NCBI GenBank assembly: GCA_023957375.1
Contig: JAMLHB010000003.1
Coordinates: 317,830-381,829 of the forward strand
DNA from: Flavobacteriales bacterium
GTDB lineage: Bacteria > Bacteroidota > Bacteroidia > Flavobacteriales_F > PHOS-HE28
Reading direction: 5' to 3'
DNA length: 64,000 nucleotides
Shown here: one piece after another, positions 1 to 8,886 of the stretch
Layout: every line of letters begins with the position of its first letter
How positions within the stretch are numbered: the stretch's first letter is position 1
The notes under the pieces: generated by a model
What the model was told of the DNA's origin: nothing
The model's input: only the letters and a program-made list of their open reading frames with translations
Databases searched by the model: none
Position numbers and translations under genes: made by a program

Positions 1-1
1 C

Positions 2-9
2 TAATTTGG
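2..9 (+). promoter_or_regulatory. weak -7-like box before YD-repeat gene
   Basis: The sequence TAATTTGG resembles the Bacteroidota -7 element TAnnTTTG with one mismatch. It ends exactly 5 nt before the ATG at 15. The same 5-nt spacing is seen at better boxes in this window. The -33 region is outside the window, so this is only suggestive. Confidence 0.3.
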
Positions 10-14
10 CAATG

Positions 15-1103
15 ATGCAGATCGTTCAACGCGGCCTCTTCCCATTCGCCTTTTGTTCAGTGGTACTGTCATGGCAACCCATTTCCGCACTGGCCCAATC
101 AGAGAGACAGCCTAGCTATATCCATGTTTTGGATGAACTGATCCGATCTGAGCATGGGGTATTCCTGACAAACCCTGACACTCTTTTCAAGGATCACCCA
201 CGAACCGTGACGATGCAAGCAATCAACAAGTATGCATCAATTGGGCAGGACGAGTTGAGCAACTGGCGTGAATGGCCCGATAGCCTTTTTCAACCTCAGG
301 AAGGCTATACGCTGGCCTTCGATAACATGGGGCGGCTGATAGGGGCGACGGAACCAAACATCATGTTGTCCTATTCAATCACATACGGCCAATGGGGGAT
401 TGACCAGGTCGTTGAGCCCAATACCGGCATAAAGCGTGTTTATGCATACGGACGGAATGGACATTTGATCACGGTAGAGGAGATCCGGAATGGGTTCATC
501 ACGGGTCGGACGGCACTCACCTATTCCGCAGACCGCCTTGTCCAAGTCCTGTGTACGAGGGCAATCGGCCCGGACACGGCTTCTTGGCAGTTCACCTATG
601 ACGCTACCGGCAACCTTGTTCGGGAAGAGCAGGATCAACCTCTATTGCGCCTCTCAACATCTGTTTATCGGCCAGGCAAGGGTCGTGATAGCACGGTTCA
701 CATTGCCCACATTGCCGAGGAAGTCAAAAGAGACGTCTATGTTGAAGAACGCCACGCGGACAGGACAACGACCGAACAGCGGTATTACAACGGTGAGCTC
801 AATAGCACGACGAAGCGACAGGGTAACCAAGTGCTGCAAATCATCAGCACAGGATGGGACGAGACCTACGCATATAACAAGGATGGGCATTTGATAAGCG
901 TTTTGCGGAAGCCAATTCCCATCAGGCTCATAAATGGGACGTTGATAAAAGCAGGCTCCCGTGCACGTAACGACACATTTCAATACACATTTGATGAGCA
1001 CGGCAACCCTCTCCGAATTATTGCCACCAGCACCGAAACTGATGCCGGTTATACCTACACGAATTTCGAGGGCGCCTGGAGGTTCGAGTACACCTACTGG
1101 TAG
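15..1103 (+). CDS. secreted YD-repeat (RHS-like) protein
   Basis: A 362-residue protein if started at ATG 15; ATG 12 and TTG 6 are in frame alternatives. ATG 15 is preferred because of its spacing from the -7-like box. Residues 1 to about 27 look like a signal peptide ending in SALAQ. The body contains degenerate YD/RHS-type repeats such as YDATGNLVREE, YNKDGHLISV and FDEHGNPLRI, which form beta-strand shells in larger RHS proteins. There is no toxin domain, T9SS sorting domain or RHS core, so it is a small wall-like repeat protein of unknown role. Its base composition is visibly more AT-rich than the flanking genes, a hint of transfer. It is followed at once by an orphan fragment resembling a GDP-L-fucose synthase 3' end. 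Confidence 0.7.
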   Translation: MQIVQRGLFPFAFCSVVLSWQPISALAQSERQPSYIHVLDELIRSEHGVFLTNPDTLFKDHPRTVTMQAINKYASIGQDELSNWREWPDSLFQPQEGYTLAFDNMGRLIGATEPNIMLSYSITYGQWGIDQVVEPNTGIKRVYAYGRNGHLITVEEIRNGFITGRTALTYSADRLVQVLCTRAIGPDTASWQFTYDATGNLVREEQDQPLLRLSTSVYRPGKGRDSTVHIAHIAEEVKRDVYVEERHADRTTTEQRYYNGELNSTTKRQGNQVLQIISTGWDETYAYNKDGHLISVLRKPIPIRLINGTLIKAGSRARNDTFQYTFDEHGNPLRIIATSTETDAGYTYTNFEGAWRFEYTYW

Positions 1104-1110
1104 TTGATGA

Positions 1111-1206
1111 AGAAGAGACCCGAGCTGGAAGCACAGCATCGAACTGCGCGACGGGATTGCGCAGGTGTACGAGGTCTTCAAAAAGTACGAGGGGGAGAAG
1201 GTGTGA
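1111..1206 (+). pseudogene. orphan 3'-end fragment resembling GDP-L-fucose synthase
   Basis: The frame from 1111 to the TGA at 1204-1206 reads RRDPSWKHSIELRDGIAQVY followed by EVFKKYEGEKV. The WKHSIELRDGI...VYEVFKKY pattern matches what is known of the C-terminus of GDP-L-fucose synthase (Fcl/WcaG family), where a GW-x-H/P-x-I-x-L-x-x-GI-x-x-x-Y-x-W/F motif ends the protein. There is no upstream coding sequence: the frame is closed by TGA at 1108, just after the YD-repeat gene stop. An intact gene of this family just left of the window is predicted but not seen. The family call rests on about 25 residues. Confidence 0.5.
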
Positions 1207-1414
1207 AAATCCCGGACCCCCTGCTGTGCCCGCACTTGGTTAGTGTGCCCAATACGCCGCAGCCCATCCCTGTGGAGGCTTACCTCCCCACTATTCCAGT
1301 GGCGTGAAATACTGCCACCCCGATTGCATATGCATACTTTCGGTATCCATTCCTGATGGGATGAAGTCCAAAGCCTTCACTTGTTCCGCACGGCTGGATT
1401 TCGTCCATGGCACT

Positions 1415-1422
1415 TATATTTG
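1415..1422 (+). promoter_or_regulatory. -7 box, TATATTTG
   Basis: A perfect match to the Bacteroidota sigma-ABfr -7 consensus TAnnTTTG, 22 nt before the ATG at 1445. The 238-nt gap from 1207 holds this box and short imperfect hairpins (for example around 1275-1304). No further gene is visible in it. Confidence 0.5.
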
Positions 1423-1444
1423 TTAGGCTGACCGCACCACGCCC

Positions 1445-3544
1445 ATGGATCGCAAGGCGTTCAATTTGCTGCTTTCCGTACTGTTGCCTCTTCTGATATC
1501 TCCGACCTACGCCGGCGCGAAGGAGGTGTGCTTAGGTGGCGTCACCGTCGAGCTTAAGCATGCGGACGGGACATTGGAGTTGTTGAACTGGGGGTGGTAC
1601 CAAACTGTAGAATTGTATGATACATCGATCACCTTGTCCCCCGGGGAGAGCATACGACTTTCAGGGGAGCGTTGGTCCAGCTGTTCGGGCCCCGCAAATT
1701 TGGACGTTCACTTTGCCGCGTTAGGGGACACTGCGAATTGGACCTCTCCCGAGATCGGCGTAGGTGCATCCACTGTAGAGCTCGATCAACCGGGTTCCTA
1801 TTATGCTTTACCGTCAAATGTGGATTTCGGGTTTGGGGCCCGGATCTTCATTGCGGCCCCGCCCCATCCATGCTTGGTGGGGCTTGCCTTCACCCTGCCA
1901 TACCCTCATAACCAGCTGGTGATCGTTCCTCCTGGTGACACGTGCATGGCACCATGCGTTACGGCCTATTTGCAACCAGGCCAGTCGGTGCAGTTACGGC
2001 CCACCTGCGGCGGCCTGGTTCCCCCAGGCGGACATGCCGTGGTCCGTTATGCCCCCGAGGGGGATACCGTGACGTTCGATACGCCTGCCACGCTAATCCC
2101 CTTAGACGAGGGTGGGAGCTATGCGTTCTCTGCGGATGGCTCGTACTTGCTGTCCGTGGAGGATTCAACGTTCTTCACGCCCGCCTACGCCTTTGCCAGG
2201 GTAAGCCACTTGCCCTTCCCGCGCGTGGACATGTCCTTGACCATTGAACGCCTTGATGGTTCCACGGAAGAATTCGCCTATATAAACCCGGATCATGTAC
2301 CTCATCTCAACGTGGCACTGGACTCCGGTGAAGTTCTACGGGCTGAGTACCATGAAATCACCGAACCGTGCGGATCCGTGCGATTGCAGGTGAACCGCAG
2401 TGATGACTGGTCACCAGCGGGCTGGTGGGATACGCTCCTGGTGGACAGCCTGAATCCTGATGCGGGCATCGCCATTGCTGAACCAGGCAGCTATTTTCTG
2501 GCGGAAGTAACGGAGTGCGGGGTCCAAGCAGCACAAGCCCGCGTAACCATCAATGCACCTGATCCGCAACTGGACCTGGTGGTCAGCCTTCGGCACGGCG
2601 ACGGAACGGAAACCGAACTTTTCCGCACCCATGCCTTAGTGTTCCCGCCACCGCACTTGGAGGCCAATTTGGGGCCTGGAGATTCCGTGCGGGTGCATGT
2701 TGAACTCATCCAAGGTTGGTGCTCCATGCCCTTGTTCCAATTGCGGAAAAGTCAAGGCGCCGGCGAAGCAAGCCATTTGGACCCGCTCTCCAGCTACAAT
2801 GGTTACTCTGCATTCCGTGACTTGACCTTTCGCAATGGCGGCAGGCATCTCATTGAATTGAACCAGGCCTTTCAGGATGCCTGCTTTGAAGACCAGGATG
2901 TTTTCCTGGATGTAAACGTGTTCACAGGCCCTCCACCACCCGTGCACATCCTCTTTTCCGTTACCAGGGTGCCGGAATTTGGCCCATTGGAACCGGTGGT
3001 CATGGCCACATCAGCCACCCCGCCCACGGTGGTACAAGTGGAATTGGCAACCCTTGATTCCCTGAAGGTCATCCCCACGTTCCAAGGCGGCTATTGCACC
3101 GGGACCGTCCTCAAGGGTTACCGGTCTGGAGGCGACACGGCAACCACCTTGGACCCCCTGTTCCTGGATGCCCCAATGGTGGATTCCGGTGTGCTTTTCC
3201 ACGCAACCGGCATCCTGCTCCTCACTGTGGAGGACACCTGCGGCGCCATTTCGGCCCAAGCCTTGCTCCATGCCTCGGAAGCGCTCTCCGCAGGCGTTTC
3301 CGGGGGAGGGCAAGCCGGTGCGCAATTCCAATATGCCGATCAACTGCTGCGCGTACATGCTGAACACGGCGGCCTGTTGGTGGTCCGGAACACCATTGGC
3401 CAAGTGCTCCAGCAAGTTGAACTGGACGCAGGTGCCGGGCCCGTCCATGTCCCCGTTCGGCCGGATGCACGCGGCTTGTACATTGCCACGCTGCGCGGCC
3501 CGGCCGGCCTGCAGGTCTTCCGGTTTGTGATGCAGCAACCTTGA
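1445..3544 (+). CDS. secreted protein with T9SS-type C-terminal domain
   Basis: A 699-residue exported protein of unknown function. Residues 1 to about 24 form a signal peptide (LLSVLLPLLISPTYA). The body is cysteine-containing and beta-rich, with repeated approximately 110-residue segments bearing motifs such as SGESIRL/PGDSVRV and GSY-F/L-xVE. The last ~75 residues (LLRVHAEHGGLLVVRN, then GLYIATLRG and FRFVMQQP) fit a type A T9SS sorting domain with the terminal beta-hairpin. It would cross the outer membrane through the gliding/Por secretion machinery and be anchored or released. It has its own -7 box and seems monocistronic. No enzymatic motif was recognised. Confidence 0.75.
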   Translation: MDRKAFNLLLSVLLPLLISPTYAGAKEVCLGGVTVELKHADGTLELLNWGWYQTVELYDTSITLSPGESIRLSGERWSSCSGPANLDVHFAALGDTANWTSPEIGVGASTVELDQPGSYYALPSNVDFGFGARIFIAAPPHPCLVGLAFTLPYPHNQLVIVPPGDTCMAPCVTAYLQPGQSVQLRPTCGGLVPPGGHAVVRYAPEGDTVTFDTPATLIPLDEGGSYAFSADGSYLLSVEDSTFFTPAYAFARVSHLPFPRVDMSLTIERLDGSTEEFAYINPDHVPHLNVALDSGEVLRAEYHEITEPCGSVRLQVNRSDDWSPAGWWDTLLVDSLNPDAGIAIAEPGSYFLAEVTECGVQAAQARVTINAPDPQLDLVVSLRHGDGTETELFRTHALVFPPPHLEANLGPGDSVRVHVELIQGWCSMPLFQLRKSQGAGEASHLDPLSSYNGYSAFRDLTFRNGGRHLIELNQAFQDACFEDQDVFLDVNVFTGPPPPVHILFSVTRVPEFGPLEPVVMATSATPPTVVQVELATLDSLKVIPTFQGGYCTGTVLKGYRSGGDTATTLDPLFLDAPMVDSGVLFHATGILLLTVEDTCGAISAQALLHASEALSAGVSGGGQAGAQFQYADQLLRVHAEHGGLLVVRNTIGQVLQQVELDAGAGPVHVPVRPDARGLYIATLRGPAGLQVFRFVMQQP

Positions 3545-3598
3545 ATTCGCAGGCCGCGCTGGATCGGAGCCGTGCCCGTGCCTTGCCCGTCCCCGGCT

Positions 3599-3618
3599 AC
3601 CTTCGGCCCGCCGAAGGT
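3599..3618 (+). promoter_or_regulatory. hairpin overlapping a TACCTTCG -7-like box
   Basis: TACCTTCG lies at 3598-3605, and an 8-bp perfect hairpin (ACCTTCGG / CCGAAGGT, 4-nt loop) occupies 3599-3618. It ends 2 nt before the ATG at 3621. The stem would cover both the promoter box and the initiation region. Whether it regulates transcription or translation, or simply reflects palindrome-rich DNA, cannot be decided from sequence. Confidence 0.35.
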
Positions 3619-3620
3619 GA

Positions 3621-5201
3621 ATGCCGTTCCATTGTCCCCGCATATTGGTCGTTGCGGCTTGGTTGCTGTGCCTGAAAGGCGCCGTGGCCCAGCAAAACGA
3701 CGTCCCGCTGAACCGCGACATCTATTACGGCATCGACCGCAACGGAGCCCGTGACAGTACCATGCACACGGGCATGCGGCCCATGATCGAAAGCCGTGCG
3801 GACCTGCACGGGGTCATGGGCTTCAGCCCCGACAGCGGCCGGTACTATTACTGGATCACCGAGAAGCTGTTCAAAGAGCACCTGATCCAGGTGAAGGACG
3901 GCGGTTTCAAACTCTCCGTGGACCCCATTTTCCGTTTTGAACTGGGCCGCGAACTGCATCAGGGGCCGAATTACAGGGACCATGTCAACCTGCAGCAGAA
4001 CAGCCGTGGGTTCCGCATCGCGGCGGACCTGGGCCCCACGGTGTCGTTCCAGAGCATGTTCATGGAGAACCAGGCCACCTACGCTCCCTACCTGTACTAC
4101 TATGCCCAGGCACACGGGGTGGTGCCGGGTCAAGGGCGCATCAAGGTCTTCAACGACATGGGGCTCGACTTTGCCTGGGCCACGGGCAATGTGAGCTGGA
4201 CCCCGCGGCCGTGGATCAATGCCCAACTGGGGCAAGGCCGGCATTTCGTGGGCAACGGCTACCGTTCCACGCTGCTGAGCGACAATGCCATGCCCTATCC
4301 GTACGTGAAGCTCAGTGCGCTCACCAACAACAAACGCTTCCAGTACACGGCCATTTTTGCCAAGCTGCAACAGGTGGGCGATGCAAACCGCCTGCCCACC
4401 GGCGATGCGGGCGAGTCGCTCTTCTGGTGGAAACGGGCCACCTTCCTGCACCTGAGCGCAAACCTGGGCCCGTTGCAGCTGGCCCTGTTCGAGGGCACGA
4501 TGTGGAAGACGATCGGACCGGACGGCGTGCTGGCCTTCAACCCGATGCAGATGAACCCCGTGATCGGATTGAACACTGCCGCGAACGGCTTCGGCGGCGA
4601 CAACACACAGCTGCTCGGGCTGGACGCGAAATGCCGCATCAATAACGAGGCCGTCCTTTACGGGCAATACGCGCTTACCGATCCCGGGCGCGGCCGCTAC
4701 GCCTGGCAAGTGGGCCTACAATGGTTCGACCTATTCCGGAAGGACATCCACCTGCTGGCGGAATTCAACCAGGCCACGCCATACGCCTACACGAAGAAAG
4801 ACCCCCGCATGAGCTGGACCCACAACAACCAACCATTGGCTTCGCCGGTGGGCACTGGGTACAGCGAAGTGGTGATCCTGGCGGACTATCGCCTGAAGGA
4901 CCGCTTCTGGTTCCAGGGTGAACTCAGCTGGCTGCACCATCCGGAGGGGCCCAACGCCAGCGGTGTGCCCGGCGGGGACATCTTTGCGGCCACCGGCAGC
5001 GGTGACCCGCCCAGGGACTGGGACTACAAACGGCTGTATGCGGGAGTGAACGCCTCGTACCGGATGAACCCCAAGACCAACATGCAGTTCACCTTGGGCT
5101 ATTCCATGCGCGACCTAACACCTGCTTCGGTGGGCCAGGACAGCGGCTGGCTGTACATCGCCTTCCATACCGGCCTGTTCAACCGCTACTACGATATTTG
5201 A
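3621..5201 (+). CDS. Wzi/RemB-like outer-membrane beta-barrel protein (copy 1)
   Basis: A 526-residue protein with a signal peptide (about residues 1-23, ending VAQQN). Its amphipathic beta-strand-rich body is typical of an outer-membrane barrel. The motif GQGRHFVGNGYRSTLLSDNA followed by YPYVKL is shared in modified form with the gene at 6332 (GKGRNSIGEGYRSMFLSDEA, YPYLRI). It resembles Bacteroidota proteins annotated as capsule-assembly Wzi family or gliding protein RemB. The two paralogues bracket a WecA-type transferase, which suggests a role in surface-polysaccharide attachment. The stop is 12 nt before wecA, so they are probably co-transcribed. The family name is moderately secure; the precise role is inferred. 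Confidence 0.7.
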   Translation: MPFHCPRILVVAAWLLCLKGAVAQQNDVPLNRDIYYGIDRNGARDSTMHTGMRPMIESRADLHGVMGFSPDSGRYYYWITEKLFKEHLIQVKDGGFKLSVDPIFRFELGRELHQGPNYRDHVNLQQNSRGFRIAADLGPTVSFQSMFMENQATYAPYLYYYAQAHGVVPGQGRIKVFNDMGLDFAWATGNVSWTPRPWINAQLGQGRHFVGNGYRSTLLSDNAMPYPYVKLSALTNNKRFQYTAIFAKLQQVGDANRLPTGDAGESLFWWKRATFLHLSANLGPLQLALFEGTMWKTIGPDGVLAFNPMQMNPVIGLNTAANGFGGDNTQLLGLDAKCRINNEAVLYGQYALTDPGRGRYAWQVGLQWFDLFRKDIHLLAEFNQATPYAYTKKDPRMSWTHNNQPLASPVGTGYSEVVILADYRLKDRFWFQGELSWLHHPEGPNASGVPGGDIFAATGSGDPPRDWDYKRLYAGVNASYRMNPKTNMQFTLGYSMRDLTPASVGQDSGWLYIAFHTGLFNRYYDI

Positions 5202-5213
5202 AGGCACCCGGCC

Positions 5214-6335
5214 GTGAGCAACCACAGTTACATATTGTTGATGGGCTTCCTCACCGCGTTCTTCGTGGTGCTGTTCACCATGCCGAGCCTGATCAAGGTG
5301 GCGCGCATGAAACACTTGGTGGACGAACCCAGTGAGGAACGCAAGCTGCACCACCGCAGCATTCCCACCATCGGGGGCATCATCATTTTCGCCGCCATCA
5401 TCTTCAGCTACAGCCTGTGGTTCCCTACGGCCGAATCCACCCTGGGCGCCTTCCTGCCGTCCGATTTCGCCGCCATGTACAAGGAGATGGGGGCTGCCTA
5501 CGCCGATTTCAAGATCGTGATCGCCGCCATGGTGCTCCTGTTCTTCATCGGGGTGAAGGACGACATCATCGGGTTCTCACCGGTGAAAAAACTGGTGGGC
5601 CACTTCGGGGTGGCGTACATCCTGGTGATCATCGGCGATATCCGCATCCACGACATGCACGGCATCCTAGGGCTGTACGAGCTGCCCCACGCCGTCAGCA
5701 TCGCCTTCTCCTTCTTCACCTACATCGTGCTGGTGAACGCCTTCAACCTGATCGATGGCGTGGACGGCCTGGCCGGCGGTGTGGGCCTGATCAGCGCGAT
5801 TACCTATGGCGTTTGGCTGTACTGGGCCGGCGATGTGGCCCTGGCGCTGCTGTCCTTCACCTTGGCCGGCGCCCTGGTGGGCTTCCTGATCTTCAATGCA
5901 CATCCCGCCCGCATCTTCATGGGCGACAGTGGGTCGCTCATCATCGGCGCCATCCTCAGCGTGCTGGCCATGCGCATCGTGGACCACGACATCTCCCGCC
6001 TGCCCGTTTGGCTGCGCACCGTGCCCACCCCCCTCTTTGCCATGGGCGCCATCGCCTACCCGTTGGTGGACACGTTCCGCGTGTTCGTGGTGCGCATGGC
6101 ACGGGGCCGCTCCCCCTTCCACGCCGACCGCAACCACATCCACCACCGGCTGCTGGCGCTGGGGCTGGGCCACCGCGGCACCGTACTGGTGCTCTACGGC
6201 TATTCCATCGCCCTGATCTTGCTGAGCCTGGTGACGCGCGACGTGCAGCCCACCAAGGGCTTGGTGATGCTGGGCGCCGCCGCCTTCGGCCTGGCCCTGC
6301 TGCCCTTCGCCTTCCGCAATCGCGCCAAGGCATGA
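5214..6335 (+). CDS. wecA: undecaprenyl-phosphate sugar-1-phosphate transferase (WecA/TagO/MraY family)
   Basis: A 373-residue polytopic inner-membrane enzyme. It transfers a sugar 1-phosphate (commonly GlcNAc-1-P) from a UDP-sugar to undecaprenyl phosphate, the first step of many O-antigen, capsule and wall glycan pathways. Seen in sequence: about eleven hydrophobic segments; the acidic VKDDIIG loop; NAFNLIDGVDGLAGG (residues about 175-189); the FMGDSGS motif near residue 235; and the cytoplasmic HADRNHIHHRL motif from residue 303. This last motif is typical of WecA-like rather than MraY enzymes. The start is a GTG at 5214. The stop overlaps the next gene start by 4 nt (ATGA), so translation is probably coupled. 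Sugar specificity cannot be read from sequence. Confidence 0.9.
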   Translation: MSNHSYILLMGFLTAFFVVLFTMPSLIKVARMKHLVDEPSEERKLHHRSIPTIGGIIIFAAIIFSYSLWFPTAESTLGAFLPSDFAAMYKEMGAAYADFKIVIAAMVLLFFIGVKDDIIGFSPVKKLVGHFGVAYILVIIGDIRIHDMHGILGLYELPHAVSIAFSFFTYIVLVNAFNLIDGVDGLAGGVGLISAITYGVWLYWAGDVALALLSFTLAGALVGFLIFNAHPARIFMGDSGSLIIGAILSVLAMRIVDHDISRLPVWLRTVPTPLFAMGAIAYPLVDTFRVFVVRMARGRSPFHADRNHIHHRLLALGLGHRGTVLVLYGYSIALILLSLVTRDVQPTKGLVMLGAAAFGLALLPFAFRNRAKA

Positions 6336-7921
6336 TCAGGAACGCATGTGCCGCGGCATTCCTGATCTCCGCACCCGCCTTTGCCCAGCAGGGATGCCTG
6401 CCGCTGTCCCGCACCATGGACGGACCTTACACCGCCCTGATGCACCGCTCGGATGTGGCCGCGCACAGCACCATCCGGCCTTACCTGCGCGAAGACCTGC
6501 GATCGCTGCCCGGTGCGGACACCATCCTGCCCCCGGCCTGGGTAAAATGGCTGGGCCGTGCCGCAGACCCCGCCAAACGCTGGCACGGTGGCCCGCTGGC
6601 CGATGCCATGGCCGGGGCATCATCCGGTGAAAAAGCACCGCTGAAACACCGGACCGGCATCGGCGGATGGCTGGAATGGAATGCCACCCCGCGCCTTACC
6701 CTGGGGGCCGATGTGCAAGGTTGGACCGAAGCACTGCCTAATTACTTGGACCGCTATGCCTATGTGGCCGAAGTGGCGCCCGGTGGGGGGTACGCCCACT
6801 TCACCAACGACCAAGTGCAGCACTACGATTGGAACGCCCATGCCGACTACAAGGCAGGCGAGTATTTCCACCTCACCTTGGGAAAGGGGCGCAATTCCAT
6901 CGGGGAAGGCTATCGCTCCATGTTCCTGAGCGATGAAGCTTACAGCTATCCCTATTTGCGGATCACCACCACGGCTTGGCACATCCGCTACATGAACCTC
7001 TTCGCCATGATGGACAACATCCGGGGGGCGCATGGCAATCCGGGGAATTTCGGGAGAAAGTTCACCAGCATGCACTACCTGAGCTGGAACATTTCCAAGC
7101 GGGTGAACGCCGGGTTCTTCGAGGCCATCGTATGGCAGGACAACGACCCGAAGTACCCGCGCGGCTTCGACATCTCATACGTGAACCCCGTGATCTTCAT
7201 GCGGCCGGTGGAGTACGGCTTGGGCTCGCCCGACAACGCGCTGATGGGTGCAGCATTGAACGTAAAAGTGGGCAAGCAGGCCCAATTGTACTCCCAAGTA
7301 ATACTGGACGAGTTCCTGCTCGGCCATGTGCGGGCTGGCGACGGCTGGTATGGCAACAAACAAGGTTTGCAGGTGGGTGCCGTGGCCCACCATGCATTCC
7401 ATGTGAAGGGCCTGCAGTTGCGCGCCGAAGTGAACTATGCGCGCCCTTTTATGTACGCGCACTACGACAGCCGGCAGAACTACGCCCACCACGGGCAACC
7501 CTTGGCGCACCCGTATGGCAGCGGCTTCCTGGAAGGGCTGGTGCAGGGCGAATGGAGGAAAGGTTCCTGGCTGGTGTCCAATGTGTTCAGCTACGCCATC
7601 ATGGGGCAGGACACCACCTTGGGGCCCGGCGGCAGCTACGGCAACAACCTCTTCCGCTCGGACAGTGACCGGCCGGCCGGCGAAAATGGCCGGGTGCGTG
7701 ACTTCGGCTACCGCCTTGGCGACCCATCGGAGGCCCGGGTGGTGCAGAATGAATTCCGGATCGGGCACTGGCTGGCCCCGCAAAGCGGGTTGATGCTGGA
7801 ATTGGCCTGGACGCTCCGCTCGGAAACATCCGGGCATGCTCCGGACCGGGTGACCAATTACCTGCGCATCGGATTGTCGGCCAACCTGCACCAGCGGCAC
7901 CCCTTCCAGGCCGTGCGCTAA
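6332..7921 (+). CDS. Wzi/RemB-like outer-membrane beta-barrel protein (copy 2)
   Basis: A 529-residue paralogue of the product of the gene at 3621. The same frame is open far upstream, but the real start is ATG 6332, overlapping the wecA stop by 4 nt. It begins with a signal peptide (IRNACAAAFLISAPAFAQQG). The signature GKGRNSIGEGYRSMFLSDEA and the following YPYLRI lie around residues 187-212. A second shared block is HHGQPLAHPYGSGF, which copy 1 carries as HNNQPLASPVGTGY. Repeated aromatic-flanked strands indicate a barrel. Most likely it works with WecA products in surface-glycan assembly, as inferred from its position. Confidence 0.7.
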   Translation: MIRNACAAAFLISAPAFAQQGCLPLSRTMDGPYTALMHRSDVAAHSTIRPYLREDLRSLPGADTILPPAWVKWLGRAADPAKRWHGGPLADAMAGASSGEKAPLKHRTGIGGWLEWNATPRLTLGADVQGWTEALPNYLDRYAYVAEVAPGGGYAHFTNDQVQHYDWNAHADYKAGEYFHLTLGKGRNSIGEGYRSMFLSDEAYSYPYLRITTTAWHIRYMNLFAMMDNIRGAHGNPGNFGRKFTSMHYLSWNISKRVNAGFFEAIVWQDNDPKYPRGFDISYVNPVIFMRPVEYGLGSPDNALMGAALNVKVGKQAQLYSQVILDEFLLGHVRAGDGWYGNKQGLQVGAVAHHAFHVKGLQLRAEVNYARPFMYAHYDSRQNYAHHGQPLAHPYGSGFLEGLVQGEWRKGSWLVSNVFSYAIMGQDTTLGPGGSYGNNLFRSDSDRPAGENGRVRDFGYRLGDPSEARVVQNEFRIGHWLAPQSGLMLELAWTLRSETSGHAPDRVTNYLRIGLSANLHQRHPFQAVR

Positions 7922-8028
7922 GCCGGGCCTTGCCAGGCTGGGTTCCGGGCAACGCCCGAAGGGGGCCATGGCTTACATTCGCACCCGGTTTGAAAACCCA
8001 GGAAGCTTATCGGGCACGCACCGGCGTG

Positions 8029-8886
8029 ATGGCCAAGTTGAAGGACCTGGCCCTGTTGTTCAAGTTGCGCGTCACCTTCTTGGTGGTGCTGAGCGCCATG
8101 CTGGGCTACGGCGTGGGCGTGCCCACCGGTGCGTTCAGTGTGGTGGACCTGCTGGTATTGGGCTTAGGCGGGTTATTGGTCACCGGCTCCTCCACCGCCT
8201 TCAACGAAGTGATCGAGGTGGAGCAGGACAGCCGGATGGCCCGCACCAAGGAAAGGCCCTTGGTGAGCGGTACCATGGGGATGGCCGAGGCCATCACCAT
8301 TGCCGTGGTGGCAGGCGCTGCGGGCACCTTCCTGCTGTGGAGCACCTTCGGCCAGCTCACCGGCATCCTCAGCCTGCTGTCCCTGTTCATCTACGTGGCC
8401 CTGTACACGCCCTTGAAGCGGTTGAGCCCTTGGGCCACCTTCGTGGGCGCCATACCGGGCGCCTTCCCGCCCCTGTTGGGCTACGTGGCCGCAGCGGGCA
8501 GCTTCGGGCTGGCCGGCGGGCTGCTGTTCGCCGTGCAGTTCGTGTGGCAGTTCCCCCACTTTTGGGCCGTGACCTGGGCCCTGCACGACGACTACGCCAA
8601 AGCGGGCTACCACCTGCTGCCGTCCCAAGGCGGCCGCGACCGCTACAGCGCCTTCCTGGTGGCCCTGTACACCTTCTGCCTGCTGGTCACGGGCCTGCTT
8701 CCGTGGGCCTTCGGCATCACCGGCCATTGGTCCGCCCTGCTGGCCCTGGTGCTGGGGCTGGTGATGCTCTTCCATGCCTTGCGCCTGATGCGCACCCTCG
8801 CCCTAGCCGATGCGCGGCGCCTGCTCTTCGCGGGCTTCTTTTACCTGCCGATGGTCCTGCTTTCCTATGTGTTGGACAAACAATGA
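8029..8886 (+). CDS. ctaB: heme O synthase (protoheme IX farnesyltransferase)
   Basis: A 285-residue UbiA-family membrane prenyltransferase. It adds a farnesyl group to heme b to make heme O, the precursor of heme A for aa3/caa3 oxidases. The family signature is visible as NEVIEVEQDSRMARTKERPL near residues 62-81 (normally N-x3-D-x3-D-x2-M-x-R-T-x2-RP). About eight or nine transmembrane helices follow. The frame is open from 7930, but the hydrophilic extension is unlike the family, so MAKLKDLALLFKLR at 8029 is taken as the start. A TACATTCG box lies at 7974-7981. The stop overlaps the next start by 4 nt. Confidence 0.92.
   Translation: MAKLKDLALLFKLRVTFLVVLSAMLGYGVGVPTGAFSVVDLLVLGLGGLLVTGSSTAFNEVIEVEQDSRMARTKERPLVSGTMGMAEAITIAVVAGAAGTFLLWSTFGQLTGILSLLSLFIYVALYTPLKRLSPWATFVGAIPGAFPPLLGYVAAAGSFGLAGGLLFAVQFVWQFPHFWAVTWALHDDYAKAGYHLLPSQGGRDRYSAFLVALYTFCLLVTGLLPWAFGITGHWSALLALVLGLVMLFHALRLMRTLALADARRLLFAGFFYLPMVLLSYVLDKQ

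Noticed and set aside
1104-1307. 67-codon open frame after the YD-repeat gene
   Set aside because: It starts with TTG and shows no coding character. A different frame here carries the fucose-synthase-like ending, so this one is chance.
5417-6331. Upstream extension of the second Wzi/RemB-like gene
   Set aside because: The frame is open through wecA, but that part is the out-of-frame shadow of wecA. The signal peptide at 6332 marks the true start.
7968-8882. Upstream extension of the first subunit III gene
   Set aside because: Out-of-frame shadow of ctaB; the real start is the ATG overlapping the ctaB stop.
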